From: Streptomyces ambofaciens ATCC 23877
GTDB lineage: Bacteria; Actinomycetota; Actinomycetes; Streptomycetales; Streptomycetaceae
Direction of reading: 5' to 3'
Length of the DNA stretch: 64,000 nucleotides
Assembly: GCF_001267885.1 (NCBI RefSeq)
Contig: NZ_CP012382.1
Span: 1,054,001-1,118,000 of the forward strand
The stretch's first letter is position 1, and each line of letters begins with the position of its first letter. Below the pieces are notes generated by a model. That model was given only the letters and a program-made list of their open reading frames with translations. It did no database searches and was not told the origin of the DNA. This document shows, piece after piece, positions 47,347-56,449 of the stretch. The position numbers and the translations under genes were made by a program.

Positions 47347-49824
47347 TCAGCCGAGCGTCAGGGTCCGTTGTGCGGTGACGACGCGGGACGAACGCGCCGT
47401 GGCGAAGGTGTAGCTGCCGGGGACGAGCGTCATCGCCCCCGACTTCCAGACGGTGAGGTCCTGGACCGGGATCGTCAGGCCGATCCGTTGCGTGCCCGCC
47501 GCGGGGAGGGTGACCTTCTGGAAGGCGACCAGGCGGCGCGGTTCCGCCGCCGCCGAGGCGGGGAGGGTGACGTAGACCTGGAGGACCTCGGTGCCCTGAC
47601 GCCGCCCGGTGTTGGTCACCGTGACCGCGAGGGTGACCTGCCCGGCGGCCGCGTCGTACGTCGCGTCCAGGGAGCCGTGGGCGAAGGCGGTGTACGACAG
47701 GCCGTGGCCGAAGGGGAAGCGGGGCTCCTGCCTCCTCGCGTCGTAGAAGCGGTAGCCGACGGCGATGCCCTCGTCGTAGGCGACGGTGCCGTTCGTGCCC
47801 GGGTAGGTGGCGGCGGTGGTGCCGGGGCCCTGGCCGGCGTCGAGGGGGAAGGTCACCGGGAGGCGGCCGGCCGGATCGCTGTCGCCGAAGAGGACGGCGG
47901 CAAGGGCGGTGCCCGCCCCGCGGCCCGCGTACCACGCCTGGAGCACGGCCTCCACGTCGTTCAGCCATGGGGTGGCGACGGGGCCGTCGGTGTTGAGGAC
48001 GACGATCGTGCGCGGGTTGGCGGCGGCCACGGCCTCGATGAGCTGGGCCTGGTCGCCGGGCAGCGCGTATCCCGCGTGGTCCATGCCCTCGCCGGCGACC
48101 CGGTTGACGAAGACGACGGCCGCGTCGGCCGCGCGGGCCGCGGTCACGGCGGCGGGGATCAGGGACTCCGGCTGCCAGCCGAAGGCCAGGCCGCAGCTGC
48201 CGGGCTCCGCGGTGGCGTTGTGGTAGGTGATCTCCACGCCGACGGCGCGTCCGGCGGTCAGTTCGACGGTGCCCTGGAGCGGATAGTCGTAGGGGCCGAG
48301 GAAGAAGCGGGCCATCTGCCGGGTGCCGGAGACGACCGTCCTGCCGTCGATCTTCAGCGAGGCCGTCCCCGACGGCAGCAGGGAGAAGCGGTGGAGGCCG
48401 GTGGTGGTCGGGGTCAGCGTGCCGGTCCACTTGGCCGACCACACCTGCGGCAGGCCCTCGACCGGAGCGGTGGCGAAGTCGACGGTGGCGTCGGTGCGGG
48501 TCGTGACCGGCGTGCCGGTGCCGTCGGCGTCGGCGTAGTAGCTCCCCCTCAGCCCGGCCGTCCCCGTGGGGGTGCGCAGAACGGTGGAGGGGACCGTGGT
48601 CAGCGGGAGGTCGCCCTTGGTTCCCTGGGCGTGCGTGACCTTGACGGTGCTTCCGGCGCGGGCACGGATCGCGTCGAGGGGCGTGGTCCAGGTGCCGGGG
48701 TCGACGTACGTGGAGCCGGACACGCCGGTGAAGGTGTCGGTCCCCGCCGGGCCGATGACGGCGAGCGACCTCACGGCGCCGGTGAGCGGCAGGGCCGAGG
48801 ACCGGTTGGCGAGGAGCACCGTGGAGGCGACGGCCGCCTCGTGCGCGAGGTCCTTGTGCGCCTGGGTGCTGACGTCGCCCGCCGGGGTCGGGACGGGGTG
48901 GTCGAAGAGGCCGTTCGCGAACATGGTGACGAGGATGCGACGGGCCGCGTCGTCGAGGCGGGCGGCCGGTATCGCGCCGCCGGTGAGGGAACCCGCCGGG
49001 ATCTGGACGGCGCCGGGACCGAGCCCGGCGAGGTCCATGCCCGCCCGGGCCGCGGCCACCTGGTCGTCCCCGGCCCAGAAGTCGGGCACGGTGTATCCCT
49101 GGAGGCCCATCCCCTTCTTCAGGTCGTCGAACAGGCCGGCGTGCCGCGTCGCGAAGGTGCCGTTGATCTTCGGGTACGCCATCATCACCGAGGTGGCGGG
49201 GGCGGCTGCGATCACGCGCCGGAAGGGCGCCTGGTAGTACTCGTGGAGCGCGCGGTCGGACACCTTGGTGTCGACGAAGAAGCGGTCGACTTCCTGGGTG
49301 TAGGCGGCGAAGTGCTTGAGCGTGGCCGCCATGTGCTGGGACTGGAGGGCCACGGTGAGGGCGGCTCCCAGGCGTCCGGCGAGCACCGGGTCCTCGCCCA
49401 TGGCCTCGGCCTGACGGCCGAAGTGCCAGGTCCGGATCAGGTCGATGGTGGGGCCGAGGGCGTTGTTGTAGCCCTTGGCGCGGCCCTCGGCGCCGATGGC
49501 CCTGCCGATCCTGCCCGCGAGCGCCTCGTCGAAGGTGGCCGCCTGGGCCACGGGGACGGGGAAGGCGGTGACGCCCGTCTCGCCGCGCAGCCCCGCGGAG
49601 GCGTCGACCATGGCGAGGGCCGGGATGCCCAGGTGGGCGACGGCGGCGAAGTCGCAGCGTACGAGGGCTTCCTTCTCCTCGGCCGTCATGCGGGCGAGGA
49701 GTGCGGCGGCCCTCTCCCGCGCGGCGGCAGCCGGCGCGGCGACCGCTCGGTCGGTGACCGCGGGGGCCATGCTCGCGGCAAGGGCCGTGAAGACTGCGGC
49801 GGATAGGAACGTTCGTCGGTTCAC
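47347..49824 (-). CDS. Exported GH3 beta-glycosidase with PA14 insertion
   Basis: An 825-aa enzyme from the GTG at 49822-49824, which has GGAG about 7 nt upstream; the in-frame ATG at 49845 is less well placed. The N-terminus has a Tat-type signal (NRRTFLSAAVFTALAASMAP). The GH3 N-domain includes KHFAAYTQ and the nucleophile region GYTVPDFWAGDD, where the usual S-D-W reads P-D-F. The alpha/beta sandwich follows, interrupted by a PA14 domain (RGSYYADADGTGTP; GLHRFSLLPSGTASLKIDG), and a C-terminal fibronectin-III-like domain ends the protein. GH3-PA14 enzymes typically cleave beta-glucosides; the exact substrate is not visible. The adjacent binding lipoprotein is broken. Confidence 0.92.
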   Translation of the reverse strand: MNRRTFLSAAVFTALAASMAPAVTDRAVAAPAAAARERAAALLARMTAEEKEALVRCDFAAVAHLGIPALAMVDASAGLRGETGVTAFPVPVAQAATFDEALAGRIGRAIGAEGRAKGYNNALGPTIDLIRTWHFGRQAEAMGEDPVLAGRLGAALTVALQSQHMAATLKHFAAYTQEVDRFFVDTKVSDRALHEYYQAPFRRVIAAAPATSVMMAYPKINGTFATRHAGLFDDLKKGMGLQGYTVPDFWAGDDQVAAARAGMDLAGLGPGAVQIPAGSLTGGAIPAARLDDAARRILVTMFANGLFDHPVPTPAGDVSTQAHKDLAHEAAVASTVLLANRSSALPLTGAVRSLAVIGPAGTDTFTGVSGSTYVDPGTWTTPLDAIRARAGSTVKVTHAQGTKGDLPLTTVPSTVLRTPTGTAGLRGSYYADADGTGTPVTTRTDATVDFATAPVEGLPQVWSAKWTGTLTPTTTGLHRFSLLPSGTASLKIDGRTVVSGTRQMARFFLGPYDYPLQGTVELTAGRAVGVEITYHNATAEPGSCGLAFGWQPESLIPAAVTAARAADAAVVFVNRVAGEGMDHAGYALPGDQAQLIEAVAAANPRTIVVLNTDGPVATPWLNDVEAVLQAWYAGRGAGTALAAVLFGDSDPAGRLPVTFPLDAGQGPGTTAATYPGTNGTVAYDEGIAVGYRFYDARRQEPRFPFGHGLSYTAFAHGSLDATYDAAAGQVTLAVTVTNTGRRQGTEVLQVYVTLPASAAAEPRRLVAFQKVTLPAAGTQRIGLTIPVQDLTVWKSGAMTLVPGSYTFATARSSRVVTAQRTLTLG

Positions 49825-50044
49825 AGCGGCTCTCCGGACTGACATGGCGGCTGTACGACACGCCGCCGCGGGTTGGGGGGAGGTGAGGCCGGCCGAGGGG
49901 TCAGGTCACGGCCGGCCTCGGCTCGTCGGGCTCTCTGAGCTGCCGGGTGTTCTCGCTTCTGGCCGAAGGAATTCTCATCGCATCCCCGATGAGCTCTCGG
50001 CACCGCAGCCGTATCAAGCCACGAGGCTATTCCCAGCAGGCTGG

Positions 50045-50073
50045 AAACTATGACCTATTCCTATGGGGGTCAA
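50045..50073 (-). promoter_or_regulatory. Candidate promoter for the GH3 gene
   Basis: On minus, -35 TTGACC (50068-50073), 17-nt spacer, -10 TAGTTT (50045-50050). The implied 5' leader of about 210 nt is long. Confidence 0.45.
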
Positions 50074-50221
50074 GCTCCCTGCACCTCCTGTTTTAAATGG
50101 CCTCTGACCAGCTAGTTTCCCTATCCAGAATTGAATGTCCGCATAAAATTTCAATTGAACGGAACGCCGGAACGCCTTGCCATCGACGCCCTGGATGGTC
50201 CGCATTCACAAGACAGATGAA

Positions 50222-50251
50222 AGCCCGACGCATCGTGTGACGCGTCGGGCT
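50222..50251 (-). terminator. Terminator after the rhamnosidase gene
   Basis: AGCCCGACGC and GCGTCGGGCT form a perfect 10-bp stem with a 10-nt loop, followed on the minus strand by TTTCATCT. It lies 26 nt after the GH78 stop. Confidence 0.8.
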
Positions 50252-50276
50252 GTCGCTGTTCGTGTGGGCGACGGGG

Positions 50277-52868
50277 TCAGGCCGCCGCCCCGAGTTCGGC
50301 GGTGTTCAGAGTGTGGTCGCCCGGCCCCAGGACGAGCGGTGCGCAGCCGGGCAGTTCTGCCGTGGCCGAGCACCCCTGCGGGACCGTGACGTCGGCCGTC
50401 ATACCGGTGGCGGTGAGCTCCCAGGACAGTGCGGCCGTCCCGTAGGGCGTGTCGTGGCGGACACGGGCCCAGGTGATTCCGCCGCCCGGGCGGGGGCGGA
50501 AGGAGAGCCGGCGGTAGCCGGGGGCGGTGGCGGTGATGCCGCCGACCACGCGGTGCAGCCAGTCGGCGACGGCCCCGAGCGCGTAGTGGTTGAAGCTGGT
50601 CATCCCGCCGGGGTTGAGGGTGCCGTCGGGACGCAGACTGTCCCAGCGCTCCCAGATCGTGGTCGCTCCCATGGTCACGGTGTAGAGCCAGGAGGGGCAC
50701 TCGGTCTGCATCAACAGCCGGTAGGCGACGTCGAGATGACCGTTGTCGGCGAGAGCGTCACAGATGAGGGGGGTGCCGACGAAGCCGGTGGAGACGCGCG
50801 CGCCGTCGGCGAGCACGATCTCGGCGAGGCGGTCGGCGGCCGGTCGGCGCTGCTCCGGGGTGAGCAGGCCGAAAGCGAGGGCGACCGCGTACGCCGTGGC
50901 GCTGTCGCTGGTCAGCCGGGCCGCGGGCAGGACGTACCGGTGCCGGAAGGCGGCGGCGACCTCGTCGGCGAGTGCCGCGTAGCGTGCGGCGTCCGTGTCG
51001 ATCCCCAACTCCCGCGCGGCCAGTGCCAGATGCCGGGCGGAGTGGGCGAAGTACGCGGTGGCGACGAGGTAGCGGTCGGTGCGGCCCGCCGCCGGGTCGT
51101 CCGGCGGGGCGGCCGGGTCGAGCCAGTCCCCCAACTGGACGCCGGTGTCCCACAGGCGGGTGGGCCCGGCGAGGCGTTCGACCAGGTCGACCCACGCCTT
51201 GGCCATGGGGTGGTGGCGGCGCAGGAGTTCCCGGTCACCGAAGCGCTGGAAGAGCGTCCAGGGGGTGAGGGTGGCGACGTCCCCCCAGGCGGCGCCGGGG
51301 TGGATCGGCGTCCACATCGGCTCACCCGGGATGACCGGGACGTACCACGGGATCGTGCCGTCCGGGAGCTGTTCGAGGCCGACGTCGGTGAGCCAGGAGT
51401 CGAGCAGGCCGGCGCAGTCGTAGAGGAAGCTCGCCGTCGGGGCGAAGACCTGGATGTCGCCGGTCCAGCCGAGGCGCTCGTCGCGCTGGGGGCAGTCGGT
51501 GGGCAGGTCGACGAAGTTGCCGCGCATGCTCCACACGACGTTCTCGTGCAGGCGGTTGACGAGCGGGTCGCTGCACTCGAACCAACCGGTGCGGCGCATG
51601 TCCGTGTGGTACACGCGGGCGGTCACCTGACCCGCCGTCAGCTCTCCCGGCCAGCCGGTGATCTCGGCGTACCGGAAGCCGTGCAGGGTGAAGCGGGGTT
51701 CCCAGGTGAGCGGTCCGCCGCCGGAGAGGACCAGGGTGTCGACGGACGTCGCCTCGCGCAGGGGGCGGGTGGCCAGTTCACCGTCCTGGAGGACTTCGGC
51801 GTGCCGCAGGGTGAGGGTGGTGCCGGCCGGTCCGTCGACGGTGACGCGGAGTCGGCCGACGAGGTTCTGTCCGAAGTCGAGCAGGTGACGTCCGTCGGCG
51901 GTACGGGTGACGGTGGCCGGGGCGATCTCCTCGGTGCAGCGTACGGGCGGCCCGAGCGGGGCGACGAGGGTGGCGGGGTCGCGTGTGCCCGTGCGGACCG
52001 GTGTCCAGTCCCCCGTGCCGGCCGCCGAGGGTGTGGCCCACGCGGGGTCGTGCAGGCGGGCGTCGAAGGTCTCCCCCTCGTAGAGGCCGCTGGTGAGGAT
52101 CGGGCCGGGCGCCGCTTTCCAGGTTCCGTCGGTGGCGACGACCTGGGTGGTGCCGTCGTCGTACTCCACCTCCAACTGGGCGATGAGGGACTGGTCGGTG
52201 CCGTAGATGTTGCGGGTGCCGCCGTCGAAGCCGTACTTGCCGCGGTACCAGCCGTCGCCGAGCCAGGCACCGACGGTGTTCGCGCCCTCGGTGAGGTGGG
52301 CGGTGACGTCGTGGGTGCGGTAGCGCAGGCGGTGCGGGTAGACGGTCCAGCCCGGTGCGAGGGTCTCGTCGCCGACGCGGTGGCCGTTGATCTCGACCTC
52401 GTACAGGCCGTGAGCGGTGACGTGGAGGCGGGCGCGGGCGACGGTGCGGTGGAGGTGGAAGTCCTTGCGCACACGGGCCGGGCGTCGCTCGCCGGCGGGG
52501 TCCTCGTCCCAGTCGGCGCTCACGGGTACGGCCTGCCAGTCGGCGGGATCGAGGAGCCCGGCCTCGACGTCCCTCGGCGCGCTCCACTCCGAGGGGTGGG
52601 CGGCGCCGGGGGCCCAGACGCGGACTCGTACGGTGGCGCGTTCCCGGGACGTCAGCGCGTCACCGGGCCAGGGGACCAGGACCTGCTCGGCGCTGTCGAC
52701 GCGCCCGGTGCGGCGGACGCCGCCACGGCGTTCGACCTCCAGCTCGTACCCGGTCTGGCGGCCGGTGCCTGTCGGCAGGGTCCAGCTCAGTCGGGGGGAG
52801 GCGACTCCGATGCCGAGGCCGTCCGGCAGGTGTTCGAAGCTGACCGGGGAGGGCTGAGGGGGGAGCAA
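50277..52868 (-). CDS. Cytoplasmic GH78 alpha-L-rhamnosidase
   Basis: An 863-aa glycosidase that removes terminal alpha-L-rhamnose. Beta-sandwich N-domains (RVRVWAPGAAHPSEWSAPRD; APGWTVYPHRLRYRTHDVTA) precede the (alpha/alpha)6 barrel. The barrel carries the GH78 acid/base motif LPTDCPQRDERLGWTGDIQV, and a C-terminal beta domain ends the protein. The length is typical. There is no signal peptide, so it acts on imported rhamnosides. The start is TTG at 52866-52868 with GAAGG upstream; no better-placed ATG or GTG was found. It is the last gene of the operon after the two permeases, with a 115-nt gap. Confidence 0.93.
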   Translation of the reverse strand: MLPPQPSPVSFEHLPDGLGIGVASPRLSWTLPTGTGRQTGYELEVERRGGVRRTGRVDSAEQVLVPWPGDALTSRERATVRVRVWAPGAAHPSEWSAPRDVEAGLLDPADWQAVPVSADWDEDPAGERRPARVRKDFHLHRTVARARLHVTAHGLYEVEINGHRVGDETLAPGWTVYPHRLRYRTHDVTAHLTEGANTVGAWLGDGWYRGKYGFDGGTRNIYGTDQSLIAQLEVEYDDGTTQVVATDGTWKAAPGPILTSGLYEGETFDARLHDPAWATPSAAGTGDWTPVRTGTRDPATLVAPLGPPVRCTEEIAPATVTRTADGRHLLDFGQNLVGRLRVTVDGPAGTTLTLRHAEVLQDGELATRPLREATSVDTLVLSGGGPLTWEPRFTLHGFRYAEITGWPGELTAGQVTARVYHTDMRRTGWFECSDPLVNRLHENVVWSMRGNFVDLPTDCPQRDERLGWTGDIQVFAPTASFLYDCAGLLDSWLTDVGLEQLPDGTIPWYVPVIPGEPMWTPIHPGAAWGDVATLTPWTLFQRFGDRELLRRHHPMAKAWVDLVERLAGPTRLWDTGVQLGDWLDPAAPPDDPAAGRTDRYLVATAYFAHSARHLALAARELGIDTDAARYAALADEVAAAFRHRYVLPAARLTSDSATAYAVALAFGLLTPEQRRPAADRLAEIVLADGARVSTGFVGTPLICDALADNGHLDVAYRLLMQTECPSWLYTVTMGATTIWERWDSLRPDGTLNPGGMTSFNHYALGAVADWLHRVVGGITATAPGYRRLSFRPRPGGGITWARVRHDTPYGTAALSWELTATGMTADVTVPQGCSATAELPGCAPLVLGPGDHTLNTAELGAAA

Positions 52869-52983
52869 GGGGTGACCCTTCTTTCACATGTGGTCACACG
52901 CGGGAGCGTGAGGGGGTGCGGGGTGAGCCGTCCTCACCGAAGCGAGGTCCGGGGAGGACGGCTCGCCCGGGCGAGGGCCGGCG

Positions 52984-53889
52984 TCAGCCCTTGAGCGCTC
53001 CCGAGGTGAGGCCCTTCATGACCTTCTGGTTGAGGAAGAGGTAGATCAGGAGGGTGCCGAAGACGTTGATGCAGATGGCCGCGAAGAGGGGGCCGTACTG
53101 GGTGGCGCCGAAGTCGCCGGTGAAGTTGAGCAGGCCGACCTGGATGGTGCGCAGGTCCTGGCCGTTGGTGAAGGTCAGCGCGATGAGCAGGTCGTTCCAG
53201 ATGAAGAAGAACTGCACCAGGCCGACGGTGAGCAGGGCGTTGCGGACCAGGGGGAGGCTGATGGTCCAGAAGGCGCGCAGGATGCCGGCGCCGTCGATGG
53301 TGGCGGCCTCGAACAGCTCGCGGGGGACGCCGCGGTAGTAGGTGGCCATCATGAAGACGGTCAGGGGCAGGCCGGTGCCGGTGTAGGTGAGGATCAGCGG
53401 CCACAGGGTGCCGGACAGGCCGGTCTGGAAGTACACGGTGAACAGGGGCAGCAGGATCATCTGCGGCGGGACCATCATGCCCGCGAGGAACACGAGCAGC
53501 GTGAGGCTGCGGCCCTTCCACACCATGACCTGGAGGGCGAACCCGGCGGCGGTGCCCAGCAGCAGCATCAGGGCGAGGGCGGGGACGACGGCGAGCAGGC
53601 TGTTCTGGACGTAGAGGCCGATGTGGCCGGTGGTCCACGCCTCGGTGTAGTTGCCCCATTCCCAGGTGGTGGGCAGGGACCAGGTGGAGTTGTTCAGGTA
53701 GTCGTCGTTGGACTTCAGGGAGGTGAGGAACATCCAGATCATCGGGTAGATCTCGACGACCAGGAGGAGGCCGACGACGATCCTGACCCAGAGGCGGCTT
53801 CCCCGGCGGCCGCGCCGGGCCCGGGGGGTCCGCGCGGCGTGCCCGGAGCCGCTCACGGGGCTCTTCACGGGTGTGTCGATGGTGGCCAT
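52984..53889 (-). CDS. Carbohydrate ABC transporter permease, MalG type
   Basis: A 301-aa inner-membrane permease. A basic N-terminal tail is followed by six predicted helices, starting with LWVRIVVGLLLVVEIYPMIW. The EAA loop is ELFEAATIDGAGILRAFW. The ATG at 53887-53889 lies 5 nt after the stop of the partner permease. It pairs with the MalF-type permease to import the ligand of the co-encoded lipoprotein, probably a rhamnose-containing glycoside given the GH78 gene downstream. Confidence 0.93.
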   Translation of the reverse strand: MATIDTPVKSPVSGSGHAARTPRARRGRRGSRLWVRIVVGLLLVVEIYPMIWMFLTSLKSNDDYLNNSTWSLPTTWEWGNYTEAWTTGHIGLYVQNSLLAVVPALALMLLLGTAAGFALQVMVWKGRSLTLLVFLAGMMVPPQMILLPLFTVYFQTGLSGTLWPLILTYTGTGLPLTVFMMATYYRGVPRELFEAATIDGAGILRAFWTISLPLVRNALLTVGLVQFFFIWNDLLIALTFTNGQDLRTIQVGLLNFTGDFGATQYGPLFAAICINVFGTLLIYLFLNQKVMKGLTSGALKG

Positions 53890-53894
53890 GTCTC

Positions 53895-54779
53895 TCAGCC
53901 CTCCGTGAGGTCGCGCCGCGAGACGCGGTAGACGACCAGGCTCACCAGCAGGCACACGACGGTCAGCAGCAGCGCGATGGTGCTGCCGTAGCCGTAGTCG
54001 CCGTAGGTGAACGACGTCTGGAACATGTACAGGGTCAGCGGTGTGGTCCCCGTGCCGGGGCCGCCGCCCGTCAGGGCGACGATCGAGTCGAAGACCTTCA
54101 GCGTGCCGTTGATGCTGAAGATCAGCGAGGACATCAGGACGGGCAGGGAGAGCGGCAGCACGATGTGGCGGACGAGCCTCAGGCCCGTGGCCCCGTCCAG
54201 GCGGGCCGACTCCAGGACCTCGTCGGGTATGTCGACCAGGCCGGCGAAGAGCAGGACGGCGTAGAAGCCCATGGAGCGCCAGATGTCCATGGCGATCAGC
54301 ACCCAGAAGGCGCTGCCGGCGCTGCCGAAGAAGTCGACGGAGTCGATGCCGACGGCGTTGAGCAGGGAGTTGACCGGGCCGGTCTGCGGGGCGACCTGGA
54401 AGAACTTCTGGAAGAGCAGGCCGACGGCGACGGTGGGCAGCACGACCGGGAAGAACACCAGGGTGCGGACGAGCGCCGAGGCGCGCTTGAGGAAGAAGAC
54501 GTAGAGCAGCGCCAGCAGATACCCGGCGACCACCTGGCCGGCGGTGACGACGACGGCGTACTTGAGGGTGAACCAGAGCGCGTCGTGGACGGCCGGGTCG
54601 TCCATGAGGCGGGAGAAGTTGGCGGCACCGTTGCCGGTGAAGCCGTTGATCGTGTTGCCCTTGGTGAAGGAGTACCCGAGTGACCACACCATGGGGACCA
54701 GCATGATCAGGGAGTAGACGAGGAGGGCGGGACCGAGCAGGATCGCGATGGCCCTGCGGTCACCGAGTACGCGGTGCAT
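53895..54779 (-). CDS. Carbohydrate ABC transporter permease, MalF type
   Basis: A 294-aa permease with a short N-terminus and six predicted membrane helices (AIAILLGPALLVYSLIMLVP first). The EAA loop is VLESARLDGATGLRLVRHIV and the GGGPGTGTTPLTLYMF segment is typical of MalF-type CUT1 permeases. The start ATG is at 54777-54779, 84 nt downstream of the lipoprotein gene. Confidence 0.93.
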   Translation of the reverse strand: MHRVLGDRRAIAILLGPALLVYSLIMLVPMVWSLGYSFTKGNTINGFTGNGAANFSRLMDDPAVHDALWFTLKYAVVVTAGQVVAGYLLALLYVFFLKRASALVRTLVFFPVVLPTVAVGLLFQKFFQVAPQTGPVNSLLNAVGIDSVDFFGSAGSAFWVLIAMDIWRSMGFYAVLLFAGLVDIPDEVLESARLDGATGLRLVRHIVLPLSLPVLMSSLIFSINGTLKVFDSIVALTGGGPGTGTTPLTLYMFQTSFTYGDYGYGSTIALLLTVVCLLVSLVVYRVSRRDLTEG

Positions 54780-54863
54780 GGGTGGTGTCCACTTTCTTCG
54801 GAGGGACGGGGGCGGCCCGCGCGCGGCGGGGCGGTGAAGGGCGTACGGGCCGTCCCCGGCCGG

Positions 54864-56183
54864 TCACTGGGCGGCCAGCGCGTCCTGAACGGTCTGCATG
54901 AACTGCTCGGGGCTGGTGCTGCCGCTGACCAGGCCCGCCGCGTTCTGCTGGCTGACGGTGGTGGCCTTGGTGCTGAACAGCGCCTCGAACCACAGCACGT
55001 TCCGCTTCGAGGCGCTGATGGTGTCGCGCACCTGGGTGGTGACCTCGTTGGCGTCCTTCACCTCGGTGTTCACCTTGAAGCCCGAGATGGAGCCGTGGTC
55101 CTTCAGTGCGGTGGAGCCGTAGTTCTTCGCGATGCAGGAGACCCAGTCCCCCGTCTTCTCGTCGAAGGACTTGTCGGCAAGGGTGATGCCCAGGCCGACG
55201 TTGGACGGGTACTGGTCGACGGAGCCCTTGCCCCCGGTCACGGCCGGGAAGGGCATGAATCCGGTGTTCTCCGCGCCGATCTTGTTCTGCTGGTCGTCGG
55301 AGATGTTCGCCAGTGCCCAGCTGCCCATGTAGAACATGGCGGCCTTGCCCGTGAGGAACTGGTTCATCGCCGTGTCGTAGTCGATGGAGCCGACGCCCTT
55401 GCCGAAGTAGCCCTTCTCACCGAGGGCGGCGACCTCCTCGGCCGCCTTCACGTACTCCGGGTCGGTCAGTTTCGCCTTGCCGTCGGCCACCTTCTGCAGC
55501 GCGTCCGGGCCGAGGCTGCGGTAGAGGTAGCCGCTGATCAACCGGGTGAGCGGCCAGCCCTGCTGACCGGAGGCGGAGAACGGCTGGACGCCCTCCGACT
55601 CCAGCTTCGCCGCTGCCGAGACCAGTTCCTCCCAGGTGCCGGGCACCTTGAGGCCGTTGTCCGCGAAGAGCTTCTTGTTGTAGAAGACGCCCTCGATGTT
55701 GTACTCGTACGGCAGGACCTGGAGTTTCCCGCCGTAGAGCGCCTTGATGGTGGAGACGGCGGCCGGCTCCAGCCGGCCGAGGACCCCCAGTTCCTCCAGC
55801 TTCGCCTCCAGGTCGGCGACCTGCCCGGACCTGGCCAGCTGCTGGGTGAGCGCGGGGGCGTTGCCGGCGGCGAACTGCACCGGCAGGGCGTCCTGGCCGG
55901 CCAGCAACTGGAGCTTCTGGTCCAGGCTCGCCTGCGGAACGGTCTCCACCTTCAGCGGCAGCGCGTCGTTCGCGGCCTTGCAGGCGTCCTTGGACAGGGA
56001 GGTCAGCGCCGTCTTCACCGTGGTGTTCTCGGTGACGCTCAGGTAGTCGAAGTTCTCGGGGGCGGAGGCGGAACCACCGGCCCCGCTTCCGCCGCACGCG
56101 GTGGCGAGCAGCGCGAGCGAGGCGGTGCCGGCGGTGAGCAGGCTCAGTCGCGCCCGACGGGCGCGGGAGGTACGAAGGGGCAC
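54864..56183 (-). CDS. Extracellular sugar-binding lipoprotein of the rhamnoside importer
   Basis: A 439-aa family-1 solute-binding protein from the GTG at 56181-56183, with GGGAG 6 nt upstream. The lipoprotein signal is LLTAGTASLALLATAC with the lipidated Cys at residue 30. The body shows the usual binding-protein signatures (FADNGLKVPGTWEELVSAAA; FLTGKAAMFYMGSWALANIS). It is the first gene of the operon leading to two permeases and a rhamnosidase, so the ligand is probably an alpha-L-rhamnoside; this is inference from context. Regulation by the divergent LacI protein is likely. Confidence 0.93.
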   Translation of the reverse strand: MPLRTSRARRARLSLLTAGTASLALLATACGGSGAGGSASAPENFDYLSVTENTTVKTALTSLSKDACKAANDALPLKVETVPQASLDQKLQLLAGQDALPVQFAAGNAPALTQQLARSGQVADLEAKLEELGVLGRLEPAAVSTIKALYGGKLQVLPYEYNIEGVFYNKKLFADNGLKVPGTWEELVSAAAKLESEGVQPFSASGQQGWPLTRLISGYLYRSLGPDALQKVADGKAKLTDPEYVKAAEEVAALGEKGYFGKGVGSIDYDTAMNQFLTGKAAMFYMGSWALANISDDQQNKIGAENTGFMPFPAVTGGKGSVDQYPSNVGLGITLADKSFDEKTGDWVSCIAKNYGSTALKDHGSISGFKVNTEVKDANEVTTQVRDTISASKRNVLWFEALFSTKATTVSQQNAAGLVSGSTSPEQFMQTVQDALAAQ

Positions 56184-56283
56184 GGGAGACTCCCAAAGAT
56201 CATGACGAGAGGGCGAGGTGCGTGAAGGAGCGCCATGGGCGACGAGCGGGCCCGGCAGCACGCGGGCAGCGACCCGGCGGAGT

Positions 56284-56295
56284 GTGTAAAACGTT
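56284..56295. promoter_or_regulatory. Candidate LacI operator before the importer operon
   Basis: GTGTAAAACGTT, about 100 nt upstream of the binding-protein start, shares 9 of 12 bases with the element at 56405-56416. The AAAACGTT core also occurs upstream of the first ABC lipoprotein (2276-2283). Confidence 0.45.
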
Positions 56296-56404
56296 CTCCG
56301 CACCGAGTGGGCAACACCCTGCACCGCTCCCCCGCCACCGTCAAGACACAAGCGGGTAACACCGCGGTGATGAGCAGAAGACTTGACGGCGAGCGGGGAG
56401 TAGC

Positions 56405-56420
56405 GTGTAGACCGTTACAC
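56405..56420. promoter_or_regulatory. Candidate LacI operator before the regulator gene
   Basis: GTGTAGACCGTTACAC has inverted GTGTA/TACAC arms with a 6-bp centre and ends 29 nt before the LacI start, a position suited to autorepression. Confidence 0.5.
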
Positions 56421-56449
56421 CTACGACTACAGAACCCGGGACGTGGACC

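Larger units (their letters stand above)
49825..50276. promoter_or_regulatory. AT-rich upstream region of the GH3 gene
   Basis: A 452-bp gene-free stretch, clearly poorer in GC than the rest of the window around 50020-50170. It contains a promoter candidate for the GH3 gene (separate entry). Inverted repeats are GGAAACTA/TAGTTTCC (50043-50050 and 50113-50120), ATTGAA-N14-TTCAAT (50130-50155) and a leader hairpin CTCATCG/CGATGAG (49974-49993). The rhamnosidase terminator is at its right end. Confidence 0.5.

Noticed and set aside
50014..50205. Small minus-strand frame in the AT-rich leader, with AGGAGG before an internal TTG (peptide of about 19 residues)
   Set aside because: Its codon third positions are unlike genes of this genome and the promoter -35 overlaps it. 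The ribosome-site-like sequence alone is not enough to call a leader peptide.
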